Assembly (NCBI RefSeq): GCF_001698225.1
Contig: NZ_CP016594.1
Location: forward strand, 5,637,502-5,701,501
Length of the DNA: 64,000 nt
Direction of reading: 5' to 3'
Source: Gordonia terrae
Lineage (GTDB): Bacteria; Actinomycetota; Actinomycetes; Mycobacteriales; Mycobacteriaceae
The notes beneath the pieces were generated by a model. That model worked only from the letters and a program-made list of their open reading frames with translations. It was not told the origin of the DNA and searched no databases. The position numbers and the translations under genes are program-made. Positions 8,233 through 16,097 of the stretch are shown here, one piece after another (within the stretch, counting starts at the first letter, position 1; every line of letters begins with the position of its first letter).

Positions 8233-9477
8233 GTGACGGTGCCGGCCCCCTCCGCGAGGGACACGAGACGAGCCGGCGGGCGGCGCCCGGCCTCCGTCTT
8301 CCTCGCCGCCGGAATGGCCTGTGCCGCGGTCCTCGCGGGCGGCGGACCGTCATGGGCGGCGCCGGCCGAGGGGGCACCGGCGGTCCAGCAAGTGATCCCC
8401 CGCATCATCGATATCGAGAGCGTGACCGACCGGACCATAGCCCTCCCCCAAGCTGATTCGACGCTTCGCGTGCGATACACCTCGACTTCCGTGCGAGGAG
8501 TGCCCACGGTGATGTCCGGTACCCTCCTCACGCCGTCGACCCCTCCCCCGCCCGGCGGCTGGCCTCTTGCCGTCTGGAACCACATGACGGTGGGCGCCGC
8601 CGACGTCTGTGCGCCGTCCGCGGCGCACGCCGGGCACCCCGAACTGCCTCGGATGGTCTCCGGCGACGCCATCGTCTCGCGCCTCCTCGACGCCGGATTC
8701 GTCGTGGCCCGGCCGGACTTCGAGGGAATCGGTTCGCCCGGTCCGCACCCCTACCTCATCGGGCGTTCGCTGGCGCGGTCGACGATCGACATGGCGCTCG
8801 CCGCGGCCGATCACGACGCACGCATCGGTCGTGACGTCGTTGTCGCGGGCCACTCGGAGGGCGCCGTCGCCGCCTTGTCGGCCGCCGGCCGTCCCTCCTC
8901 GGAGTGGGGACATCTGCGGCTGCGCGGTGTGTCGGCGCTCGCACCGCCGACACGGGTGGCCGACCTGCTCGACGGGGCGTCGAACATCCCGGTGGCCGGG
9001 CCGGCGATCGATGAACTCATGGGGTTGGCCGCGTTGATCGGAAGTGGCGCGGCCGCAGCAGATCCCGGCTTCGATGCGTTGATGGAGAACGGGGGGCTCA
9101 GTGCCCGAGCGCGTGCGCTACGTCCACAGGTGGAGACCCGGTGCTACGCCGACCTGACCGCGCCGGACTCCTTCGGAGGTCTCGCTCCGACGCAACTCCT
9201 CGGCCCCCGGGGCGACGAGATGAAGCGGGAACTGCTCGAGGTGCTCAGGGCGAACGACGTTGCCCGTCTGCGGTTTCCACCAGGACTCCCGGTGCGCATC
9301 GACTCGGGAACCGTGGACACCGTGTCCCCGCAACCCCTGGTGTCCGGTCTGGTCGACACCTACCGACGGGCAGGGGTGTCGGTGACCTACTCCGACCACT
9401 TCACCGGACACCCGGGAGTGGCGACCGACCGCGACAACGCGGCCGTCATCGCCCGCTGGCTTGTCGCTCAGAGGTGA
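8233..9477 (+). CDS. Secreted alpha/beta hydrolase, secretory-lipase-like
   Basis: The GTG at 8233 gives 414 residues. The N-terminus has an arginine-rich stretch (RDTRRAGGRRPA), a hydrophobic core around 21-36 and a probable cleavage site near WAA-PAEG (about residue 43), so the protein is exported. The nucleophile elbow is AGHSEGA with Ser208. Asp303-like DSGTVDTVSPQ and His in FTGHPGV are plausible partners. The layout resembles the LIP secretory lipase family. It is followed after 21 bases by a large hairpin that may end its transcript. The natural ester is unknown. Confidence 0.8.
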   Translation: MTVPAPSARDTRRAGGRRPASVFLAAGMACAAVLAGGGPSWAAPAEGAPAVQQVIPRIIDIESVTDRTIALPQADSTLRVRYTSTSVRGVPTVMSGTLLTPSTPPPPGGWPLAVWNHMTVGAADVCAPSAAHAGHPELPRMVSGDAIVSRLLDAGFVVARPDFEGIGSPGPHPYLIGRSLARSTIDMALAAADHDARIGRDVVVAGHSEGAVAALSAAGRPSSEWGHLRLRGVSALAPPTRVADLLDGASNIPVAGPAIDELMGLAALIGSGAAAADPGFDALMENGGLSARARALRPQVETRCYADLTAPDSFGGLAPTQLLGPRGDEMKRELLEVLRANDVARLRFPPGLPVRIDSGTVDTVSPQPLVSGLVDTYRRAGVSVTYSDHFTGHPGVATDRDNAAVIARWLVAQR

Positions 9478-9498
9478 GGACTTCGGGGCTACTGCCAG

Positions 9499-9550
9499 AC
9501 TTCAACTCGACTGCCAGACTTCGATCGAGGTCTGGCAGTCGAGTTGAGGT
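9499..9550. terminator. Long 21-bp hairpin after lipase-like gene
   Basis: The arms 9499-9519 and 9530-9550 pair over 21 bases with a single G-U type mismatch and a 10-base loop. The left side also holds the direct repeat ACTGCCAGACTTC (around 9491 and 9510). There is no T run on either side, so factor-independent termination is not proven. Because it is almost symmetrical it could serve both this gene and the convergent acyl-CoA dehydrogenase gene. Confidence 0.5.
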
Positions 9551-9775
9551 CCACCGGTCGATGCTTCATCAACAGAAGAATAGGAACCTTTCTAACGCAC
9601 GGAAGCTATCGCCACTGCAAGCCGCATTGCAGAACGGCACCCGTCCGGCGCGCCACGAACGATCGATTGCCGCGAGCAACCGCGCATAGTGTGCATCGAC
9701 ATCTACGTTCGGGGCGAACAGTGCACAACTGGTTTTTCTTTGCCTGGCACTGGTGTTCGCTGGACCAAGGAAGTG
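9551..9775. other. Gene-free AT-richer stretch
   Basis: With the hairpin to its left this makes about 300 bp without a gene. Its base composition is visibly less GC-rich than its neighbours. The only structure I see is the small inverted repeat CTGCAA-N6-TTGCAG near 9618-9635. No convincing coding frame or RNA gene is present. Confidence 0.4.
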
Positions 9776-10969
9776 CTACCTCAGATCGGTGGAGGTCTTG
9801 CCGAGTAGCCGTCGCGCGATGATCAACTGCTGGATCTGCTGTGTGCCCTCGAAGATGTCGAGGATCTTCGAGTCACGCGCCCACTTCTCCACCAGTGAGG
9901 CCTCGGAATAGCCTGCGGTGGCGCCGATCTCGACGGTCTTGTTGGTGATGTCGGTGACGGTACGGCCGGCCTTCGCCTTCGACATCGAGGCCTCGGTCGA
10001 GTTCGGCTGCTTGTTGTCCGCCATCCACGCGGCCCGCACCGTGTGCAACCACGATGCCTCCCAATCGGATTCGAGTCGGATGAACTCGGCGACGGTGGCG
10101 TGCTGCGACGTCGCAGGACGGTCGTAGTCGATCTGGTGACCGACCTCCTCCAACATCCGCCGCAACTCCTCGAGGGACGCGCGGCCGAGCCCGATGGCCA
10201 TCGCCGCGACGACCGGGCGGGTGTTGTCGAAGGTCTGCATGACCCCGCCGAAGGCCTTCTTGGTGTCGATCTCCGGCGAACCCAGGAGGTTCTCGGCAGG
10301 CACCCGCGCATTCTCGAAGCGGATGACCGCCGTGTCGGAGGCCTTGATGCCCAGCTTGTGCTCGAGACGGGCGACGGTGACACCGTCGGTGGTCATCGGG
10401 ACGACGAAACTCTTGATGGCCGCGCGTCCGACGCTCTTGTCGATGGTCGCCCACACGACGACGTGGTCGGCGCGCGAGCCCGCGGTCACGAAGATCTTCT
10501 CGCCGTTCAGGATGTACTCGTCGCCGTCGAGCGTCGCGGTCGTCGACACCGCCGCCGAGTCCGAGCCGAAGCTCGGCTCGGTGATGGCCATCGCCGCCCA
10601 CACATCGCCGAAACGCTCGAGCTGCTCGGGGTTGGCCACCGCCGCGATCGCCGCGTTGCCGAGGCCCTGGCCCGGGATCGAGAGCAGCAGGCCGACGTCG
10701 CCCCAGCTCATCTCGAGAGCGGAGAGCAGACCGCGCATGTTGGCGCCGTTCACCGACGGCGCGTCGGAGGCCGGCTTCTCGGTGTCGTCCGACTTCTCCG
10801 AGGATCGGCCCTGCTTGGCGAGCTTCGCCAGTTCGTCGAGTTCGACCGGATACTCGTGCTCGGCCTGGTCGTACTTCCGCGAGATCGGCCGGAAGAGGTG
10901 CTCGGCAGCCATGTGGGTGCGCTCGACCGTCGAATCGAACTTCTTCGGGAGCTCCAGGTTGATCGCCAT
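9776..10969 (-). CDS. Acyl-CoA dehydrogenase
   Basis: This 397-residue flavoenzyme begins MAINLELPKKFDSTVERTH. It has the FAD-binding stretch AMAITEPSFGSDSAAV and, near the C-terminus, ILDIFEGTQQIQQLIIARRL, whose Glu is the usual catalytic base. It oxidises an acyl-CoA to the enoyl-CoA in fatty acid or related degradation. The N-terminus resembles mycobacterial FadE23-type enzymes, but I cannot fix the paralogue. An insert rich in charged residues (QGRSSEKSDDTEKPASD, about 53-70) looks unusual and may be a disordered loop. Transcription is probably controlled at the perfect palindrome directly upstream. Confidence 0.9.
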   Translation of the reverse strand: MAINLELPKKFDSTVERTHMAAEHLFRPISRKYDQAEHEYPVELDELAKLAKQGRSSEKSDDTEKPASDAPSVNGANMRGLLSALEMSWGDVGLLLSIPGQGLGNAAIAAVANPEQLERFGDVWAAMAITEPSFGSDSAAVSTTATLDGDEYILNGEKIFVTAGSRADHVVVWATIDKSVGRAAIKSFVVPMTTDGVTVARLEHKLGIKASDTAVIRFENARVPAENLLGSPEIDTKKAFGGVMQTFDNTRPVVAAMAIGLGRASLEELRRMLEEVGHQIDYDRPATSQHATVAEFIRLESDWEASWLHTVRAAWMADNKQPNSTEASMSKAKAGRTVTDITNKTVEIGATAGYSEASLVEKWARDSKILDIFEGTQQIQQLIIARRLLGKTSTDLR

Positions 10970-10977
10970 GTCAGCAC

Positions 10978-10993
10978 CTTACTGCGCAGTAAG
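10978..10993. promoter_or_regulatory. Perfect 16-bp palindrome, candidate operator of acyl-CoA dehydrogenase
   Basis: CTTACTGCGCAGTAAG is fully symmetrical and ends only eight bases before the start codon. It overlaps the ribosome site AAGGTG. Size and symmetry fit a TetR-family operator; the regulator is not adjacent. Confidence 0.6.
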
Positions 10994-11029
10994 TTCCTTG
11001 CCAAGTCCCGGTCCGTGACCGAAGCCGAA

Positions 11030-11035
11030 TAGCCT
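11030..11035 (+). promoter_or_regulatory. Minus-10 box for leaderless TfoX-domain gene
   Basis: TAGCCT ends six bases before the GTG at 11042. Confidence 0.45.
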
Positions 11036-11041
11036 GGACCG

Positions 11042-11374
11042 GTGGCGTACGACGAGGAACTGGCCTACCGCATCCGCGCTCTGCTGGCGACCGAGTGCGG
11101 CCTCGACGAGAAGACCATGTTCGGCGGGCTGGCCTTCCTGATCAACGGCAACATGGCCGTCGCTGCCAGTGGCAAAGGCGGGATCATGGTCCGCGTCGCA
11201 CCCGAGGAGACCGAGACCCTCCTCGAGTACCCGCACACCCGGCCGATGGTGATGTCCGGCCGTGAGACCCGCGGGTGGCTACGCGTCGACGACGCGGGCA
11301 TCGCGACCGACCGACAGCTCTCCCGCTGGATCGCCATCGGTTCCGACTTCGCGCGGAAGCTGCCGCCGAAGTAG
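11042..11374 (+). CDS. TfoX N-terminal domain protein
   Basis: This 110-residue protein, with GTG start, has the TfoX_N core: ELAYRIRALLATECGLDEKTMFGG followed by FLINGNMAVAASGKGGIMVR and RGWLRVDDAG. In gammaproteobacteria TfoX acts in competence. Short stand-alone versions are common in actinobacteria and their role is not known. The MFGGLAF motif is the family hallmark. The gene is monocistronic and is followed by the repeat block before the 3' end of leuS. Confidence 0.8.
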   Translation: MAYDEELAYRIRALLATECGLDEKTMFGGLAFLINGNMAVAASGKGGIMVRVAPEETETLLEYPHTRPMVMSGRETRGWLRVDDAGIATDRQLSRWIAIGSDFARKLPPK

Positions 11375-11378
11375 ATAG

Positions 11379-11546
11379 CGTCGCCCTTCGAGGCTCGTCG
11401 CTTACGCTCCTCGCACCTCAGGGGGCAAAGAGGCGTCGCCATCGCTCCTCACACCTCAGGGGGCAAAGAGGCGTCGCCATCGCTCCTCACACCTCAGGGA
11501 GCAAGGGGGCGTCGCCATCGCTCCTCGCACCTCAGGGAGCAGAGGT
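11379..11546 (+). repeat. Tandem 38-bp repeat block, copy 2 of dispersed element
   Basis: A longer first unit (11379-11432, containing CCTTCGAGGCTCGTCG) is followed by three units of exactly 38 bp at 11433-11470, 11471-11508 and 11509-11546. Each unit begins GCGTCGCCATCGCTCCTC and continues with CACCTCAGGG. The units differ by only a few bases, which implies recent expansion. The block fills the space between two convergent genes and ends at the leuS stop codon. Confidence 0.85.
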
Positions 11547-14428
11547 CAGGGGACGATGTTCACCATCCGGCCGGGCACCACGATGACCTTGCGGGGCTCG
11601 GCGCCGTCGAGGATCGCGACGATCTTCTCGTCGGCGAGGGCGGTGGCGCGCACCGTGTCCTCGTCGGCGTCGGCGGGGACGGTGATCCGGCTGCGGACCT
11701 TGCCTTTGACCTGGACCGGGATCTCGACGGTGTCCTCGACCAACCACGCCTCGTCGGCCACCGGGAACGACGCCCGCACCACGAGCGTGTCGTGACCCAG
11801 CCGGTGCCACAGTTCCTCGGCGATGTGCGGGGCCAGGGGGGCGAGCATGGTCACGAGCGGCTCGACGGCATCCCGCGGCGCACCCGATTTCTCGAAGTTC
11901 TTGGTGAGATGGTTGGTCAGGACCGTCAGCTTGGCGACCGCGGTGTTGTTGCGCAGCGCGTCGTAGTCCTCGCGAACGCCGGCGATCGTCTTGTGCAGCA
12001 GTCGCTTCGTCTCGTCGTCGAGTTCGGTGTCGGCGACGCGCAGCGAACCGGACTCCTCGTCGACGACGAGCCGCCAGATGCGCTGTAAGAAGCGCTGGGA
12101 GCCGACGACGTCCTTGGTCGCCCACGGGCGCGACTGGTCCAGCGGACCCATGAACATCTCGTAGACGCGCAGGGTGTCGGCACCGTAGTCACGGCAGATG
12201 TCATCGGGGGCCACCGAGTTCTTCAGCGACTTGCCCATCTTGCCGTACTCCTGGCGGACCTTCGCGCCGTTGTAGAAGAACTCGCCGTTCTCCTCGGTGA
12301 CCTCCTCGGCAGGCACGTAGACCCCGCGCGAGTCGGTGTAGGCGTAGGCCTGGATCATGCCCTGGTTGAACAGCTTCCGGTACGGCTCGCGACTGGTGAC
12401 GTAACCGAGATCGAACAGGACCTTGTGCCAGAACCGCGAGTACAGCAGATGCAGCACGGCGTGCTCGACACCACCGATGTACAGGTCGAGGCCGCCCGGA
12501 TCGTTCGCACCGTGCAGTACCGGGCGCGGACCCATCCAGTACGCCTCGTTCTCCTTGGCACACAGGGTCTCCGAGTTGGTCGGGTCGATGTAGCGCAGCT
12601 GGTACCACGAACTGCCCGCCCACTGGGGCATGACGTTGGCGTCACGCGTGTAGGTCTGGACGCCGTCGCCGAGGTCCAATTCGACGGTCATCCAGTCGGT
12701 GGCCTTCGCCAGTGGGGGAGAGGGCTCACTGTCGGCGTCGTCCGGGTCGAAGGACACCGGCGCGTAGTCGTCGACCTCCGGGAGTTCAACGGGCAGCAGC
12801 GATTCCGGCAGCGCGTGCGGCTGACCGGCGGCGTCGTACACGATCGGGAACGGCTCGCCCCAGTACCGCTGCCGCGCGAACAGCCAGTCGCGCAACTTGT
12901 ACTGGATTCGTCCGGAGCCCACACCGTCGGCCTCCAGACGTTCGACGATGGCCGCCTTCGCGTCCTCGACGTTGCGACCGTCCAGGAACCCGGAGTTCAC
13001 CAGGGGACCATCGCCCACGTAGGCCTCGGTCGCGATGTCGGTGTCGGAGCCGATCACCTCGCGGATCGGCAGTCCGAAGACCGTCGCGAACTCGTGGTCC
13101 CGGGCGTCGTGGGCCGGAACCGCCATGATCGCACCGGTGCCATATCCCATCAGCACGTAGTCGGCGACGAAGACCGGAACCCGCTCGCCGTTCACGGGAT
13201 TGACGGCGAAGCTGCCGGTGAAGACGCCTGTCTTCTCCTTGTTCTCCTGCCGCTCGAGGTCGGACTTCGCGGCGATCGATGCGCGGTACTCCGCGACCGC
13301 GGTCGCGGGATCCGTTGCACCGCGGGTCCATCGGTCATCGGTGCCGGCAGGCCATTCGCCTCCGGTCAGCTCGTCGACGAGCGGATGTTCGGGCGCGAGG
13401 ACCATGTAGGTGGCGCCGAAGAGCGTGTCGGGACGGGTCGTGAACACCTCGACGCCGCCGACACCGGGCACGTCGAAGCGAACCTGCGCGCCGCGCGAGC
13501 GTCCGATCCAGTTGCGCTGCATGGTCTTGACCTTGTCCGGCCAGTCCAGCAGATCCAGATCGTCGAGCAACCGGTCGGAGTACGCGGTGATCCGCATCAT
13601 CCACTGCCGCAGGTGCTTCCGGAAGACGGGGAAGTTACCGCGGTCGCTGCGACCGTCGGCGGTGACCTCCTCGTTGGCCAGCACGGTGCCCAGTCCCGGG
13701 CACCAGTTGACCAGCGAATCGCTCAGGTACACCAGGCGATGGTCGTCGAGGATTTCGGTGCGCTCGGCGGGGGAGAGGTCGGCCCAGTTGCGCCCCTCAT
13801 GCTTTCCGCTCAATGCTCGTGCACCCGAGGCGAATTCGTCTACCAGCTCGGAGATGCGCCGGGCCTTGCCCTGGTCGGCGTCGTACCAGGCGTTGTAGAT
13901 CTGCAGGAAGATCCACTGGGTCCAGCGGTAGAAGTCGACGTCGGTGGTGGCCACCCGACGACGCTCGTCGTGTCCCAGCCCGAGCCGCCGGATCTGGCCC
14001 AGGTAGCGCTCGATGTTCTGCTCGGTCGTGGTCCGCGGGTGGGTACCGGTCTGCACGGCGTACTGCTCGGCCGGCAGGCCGAAGGAATCGAAGCCCATCG
14101 TGTGCAGCACGTTCTTGCCGGTCATCCGCTGGTAGCGGGCGAAGACGTCGCTCGCGATGAAGCCGAGTGGGTGGCCGACGTGCAGGCCCGCACCGGACGG
14201 GTAGGGGAACATGTCCTGCACGAAGAGCTTGTCGGCCGCGTCGGCAGAGCCGCCGCCGAAGGCGGACAGGTCACCGGCGAGCGGCCCGACGGGATTCGGC
14301 GCCTCGTAGGCGTGCTCGTCGGACCAGGTCTGCTGCCAGCGCTGCTCGATCTCCCCGGCGACCGACGCCGTGTAGCGGTGTGCGGTCGTGCCGGCGGTGT
14401 CGCCGCTCGTCTTCTCGGCTGAAGTCAC
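11546..14428 (-). CDS. leuS: Leucyl-tRNA synthetase
   Basis: This 960-residue class I synthetase charges tRNA-Leu. The HIGH motif appears as LHVGHPLG (about residues 75-85) and the KMSKS loop as [10 protein letters not shown]. The insert with [18 protein letters not shown] is the CP1 editing domain that removes mischarged amino acids. The start is taken as the GTG at 14428 because an AGGGTA (TACCCT on the minus strand) lies six bases upstream; the open frame beyond it to 15154 only mirrors the genes on the other strand. Length and motifs are normal for Mycobacteriales. Confidence 0.97.
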   Translation of the reverse strand: MTSAEKTSGDTAGTTAHRYTASVAGEIEQRWQQTWSDEHAYEAPNPVGPLAGDLSAFGGGSADAADKLFVQDMFPYPSGAGLHVGHPLGFIASDVFARYQRMTGKNVLHTMGFDSFGLPAEQYAVQTGTHPRTTTEQNIERYLGQIRRLGLGHDERRRVATTDVDFYRWTQWIFLQIYNAWYDADQGKARRISELVDEFASGARALSGKHEGRNWADLSPAERTEILDDHRLVYLSDSLVNWCPGLGTVLANEEVTADGRSDRGNFPVFRKHLRQWMMRITAYSDRLLDDLDLLDWPDKVKTMQRNWIGRSRGAQVRFDVPGVGGVEVFTTRPDTLFGATYMVLAPEHPLVDELTGGEWPAGTDDRWTRGATDPATAVAEYRASIAAKSDLERQENKEKTGVFTGSFAVNPVNGERVPVFVADYVLMGYGTGAIMAVPAHDARDHEFATVFGLPIREVIGSDTDIATEAYVGDGPLVNSGFLDGRNVEDAKAAIVERLEADGVGSGRIQYKLRDWLFARQRYWGEPFPIVYDAAGQPHALPESLLPVELPEVDDYAPVSFDPDDADSEPSPPLAKATDWMTVELDLGDGVQTYTRDANVMPQWAGSSWYQLRYIDPTNSETLCAKENEAYWMGPRPVLHGANDPGGLDLYIGGVEHAVLHLLYSRFWHKVLFDLGYVTSREPYRKLFNQGMIQAYAYTDSRGVYVPAEEVTEENGEFFYNGAKVRQEYGKMGKSLKNSVAPDDICRDYGADTLRVYEMFMGPLDQSRPWATKDVVGSQRFLQRIWRLVVDEESGSLRVADTELDDETKRLLHKTIAGVREDYDALRNNTAVAKLTVLTNHLTKNFEKSGAPRDAVEPLVTMLAPLAPHIAEELWHRLGHDTLVVRASFPVADEAWLVEDTVEIPVQVKGKVRSRITVPADADEDTVRATALADEKIVAILDGAEPRKVIVVPGRMVNIVP

Positions 14429-14434
14429 GCGACC

Positions 14435-14440
14435 AGGGTA
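14435..14440 (-). promoter_or_regulatory. Minus-10 box for leaderless leuS
   Basis: TACCCT on the minus strand ends six bases before the leuS GTG at 14428. Confidence 0.5.
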
Positions 14441-14535
14441 AATCCTGTCGGTCGCAGCCCCCCAATCCGGTCGCTTCCGCGGTGGCCGGCGCCGGCGCGT
14501 CCGATACCGATTCTCCGCCGTACGACGCACGGTCG

Positions 14536-14541
14536 TATGCT
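14536..14541 (+). promoter_or_regulatory. Minus-10 box for leaderless SdpI-like gene
   Basis: TATGCT ends seven bases before the GTG at 14549. It overlaps the alternative ATG at 14537 and so argues against that start. Confidence 0.5.
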
Positions 14542-14548
14542 GTGGGTC

Positions 14549-15046
14549 GTGAATGCCGTGTCCGTCGCCGTTGCCGTACTGCTCTTCGTGCTGGCCGGAC
14601 TCTGGGCGGTGGTAGGAATCCGTGGACTCCGCGGCACCCTCCCGCGCAATCGTTGGATCGGCGTCCGCTCCGCGGAGACCATGCGATCCGACGAGGCGTT
14701 CACCGTCGCCAACCGCATCGCCGGGCCCGGCACCCTGGGAGCCGGTCTGATCCTCGCGCTGGGCGGCATCGCGACCCTCGCGGTCCCGAGCGGGTGGGCC
14801 GTTGCCTTCGGCCTGGTCTCGCTGGTCGTCGCGCTCGTGGTGATCGGGCTGGTCAGCGGCATCGGCGTACGTGCCGCGGCAGCCGTACCCGTCGACGACG
14901 ACGGCTGTTCCTGCTGTTCGGGCGGCGACGCCCACGGTCATGCCGCCGACGAGGACACCTCGGGTCCGGCGGCCGATTGCGGCACCAGCAGCTGCGGTGC
15001 CTGCTCGTTGCGCGGCGTCTGCGCGAGCGACTCGGCCCAGGCCTGA
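14549..15046 (+). CDS. SdpI-like membrane protein with Cys-rich tail
   Basis: This 165-residue protein has three hydrophobic segments and the SdpI/YhfL signature [20 protein letters not shown] between the first and second. In Bacillus, SdpI gives immunity to a secreted toxin; the actinobacterial relatives are uncharacterised. The unusual part is the soluble tail after about residue 115, which carries eight cysteines ([21 protein letters not shown]) and histidines (DAHGH). This could bind a metal or form disulfides. It is followed after 43 bp by the BASS transporter gene, possibly in one transcript. Confidence 0.75.
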   Translation: MNAVSVAVAVLLFVLAGLWAVVGIRGLRGTLPRNRWIGVRSAETMRSDEAFTVANRIAGPGTLGAGLILALGGIATLAVPSGWAVAFGLVSLVVALVVIGLVSGIGVRAAAAVPVDDDGCSCCSGGDAHGHAADEDTSGPAADCGTSSCGACSLRGVCASDSAQA

Positions 15047-15089
15047 GTCGGCCCGCGTCGTCTCACACCACTGATCTCGGGGCACATCC

Positions 15090-16097
15090 ATGCGTACTCT
15101 CAAGAATCTTCTCGATCGCTCACCGATCGACGGCTTCATCCTGGCCATCATCATCGCCGTCGTCGTCGCCGCCTTCCTGCCGGTTCGCGGCGCGGCAGCA
15201 GAGGCACTCGACTGGGTGGTGATCGTCGCGATCGCCGCGCTGTTCTTCCTCTACGGCACGCGACTGCATCCGCGCGAAGCACTCGAAGGCCTCCGGCACT
15301 GGCGACTGCACGTCACGATCCTGGCGTTCACGTTCATCGTGTTCCCGATCGTCGGGCTTGCGCTCAAACCGGTCGTCGAGCCGCTGATCGGCGAGGATCT
15401 CTACGCCGGCCTGCTGTTCCTGTGTCTGGTGCCGTCGACTGTCCAGTCCTCGATCGCCTTCACCTCGATGGCCCGGGGCAACATCGCCGGTGCCATCGTC
15501 AGCGCGTCCACGTCGAACATCCTCGGCGTCTTCCTGACCCCGCTGCTCGTCGTCGCGCTGATGCAGAACGCAGGCGACATCAGCATCGACGCGACGTCCG
15601 TGCTCAAGATCGTCGCGCAGATCCTGGTGCCGTTCCTGATCGGGCAGCTCGCCCGCAAATGGGTCGGCCCGTTCTTCACCCGGCACGCGAAGATCACCAA
15701 GCTCGCCGACCGCGGCGCAATCGTGCTCGTCGTCTACGTCGCATTCAGCGAGGGGGTCGTCCAAGGCATCTGGTCGACGGTCGGCGTCGGCCAGGTCATC
15801 GCCGTGACCGTCATCTCCCTGCTGCTCGTCCTGGTGATGCTCGCGATCACCGGCTGGCTGCCGAAGCGGCTCGGCTTCGATCGCGCCGACACGATCGCCA
15901 TCCAGTTCTGCGGCACCAAGAAGAGCCTGGCCACCGGCCTGCCGATGGCGACCGTCCTCTTCGCCGGGACCACCGTCGGCCTCATCGTGCTGCCGCTGAT
16001 GATCTTCCACCAGATCCAGCTCATGATCTGCTCGTGGCTGGCCACCCGGTACGGGCGCGAGGCCGACGACGCCGAAGTGGCCGGCGCGCCGGTGTGA
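15090..16097 (+). CDS. Bile acid:sodium symporter family transporter (BASS, YfeH type)
   Basis: This 335-residue protein has about nine or ten membrane segments. The BASS motifs are present: [21 protein letters not shown] in the middle, where the ion and substrate path crosses, and [20 protein letters not shown] near the end. Family members move organic anions with sodium; the substrate here is unknown. The stop codon at 16095-16097 directly abuts the stop of the convergent hydrolase gene, so there is no space for a separate terminator. Confidence 0.9.
   Translation: MRTLKNLLDRSPIDGFILAIIIAVVVAAFLPVRGAAAEALDWVVIVAIAALFFLYGTRLHPREALEGLRHWRLHVTILAFTFIVFPIVGLALKPVVEPLIGEDLYAGLLFLCLVPSTVQSSIAFTSMARGNIAGAIVSASTSNILGVFLTPLLVVALMQNAGDISIDATSVLKIVAQILVPFLIGQLARKWVGPFFTRHAKITKLADRGAIVLVVYVAFSEGVVQGIWSTVGVGQVIAVTVISLLLVLVMLAITGWLPKRLGFDRADTIAIQFCGTKKSLATGLPMATVLFAGTTVGLIVLPLMIFHQIQLMICSWLATRYGREADDAEVAGAPV

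Noticed and set aside
11379..11546. CRISPR array
   Set aside because: The 38-bp units follow each other directly without spacers and no cas genes are present.
12425..14422. 665-residue open frame on the plus strand
   Set aside because: It is the exact antisense of leuS, has no known motif and is full of Arg, Gly and Val from GC-rich third positions.
14429..15154. Extension of leuS upstream of 14428
   Set aside because: It is antisense to the SdpI-like gene, and leucyl-tRNA synthetases of this group are about 960 residues, which the GTG at 14428 gives.
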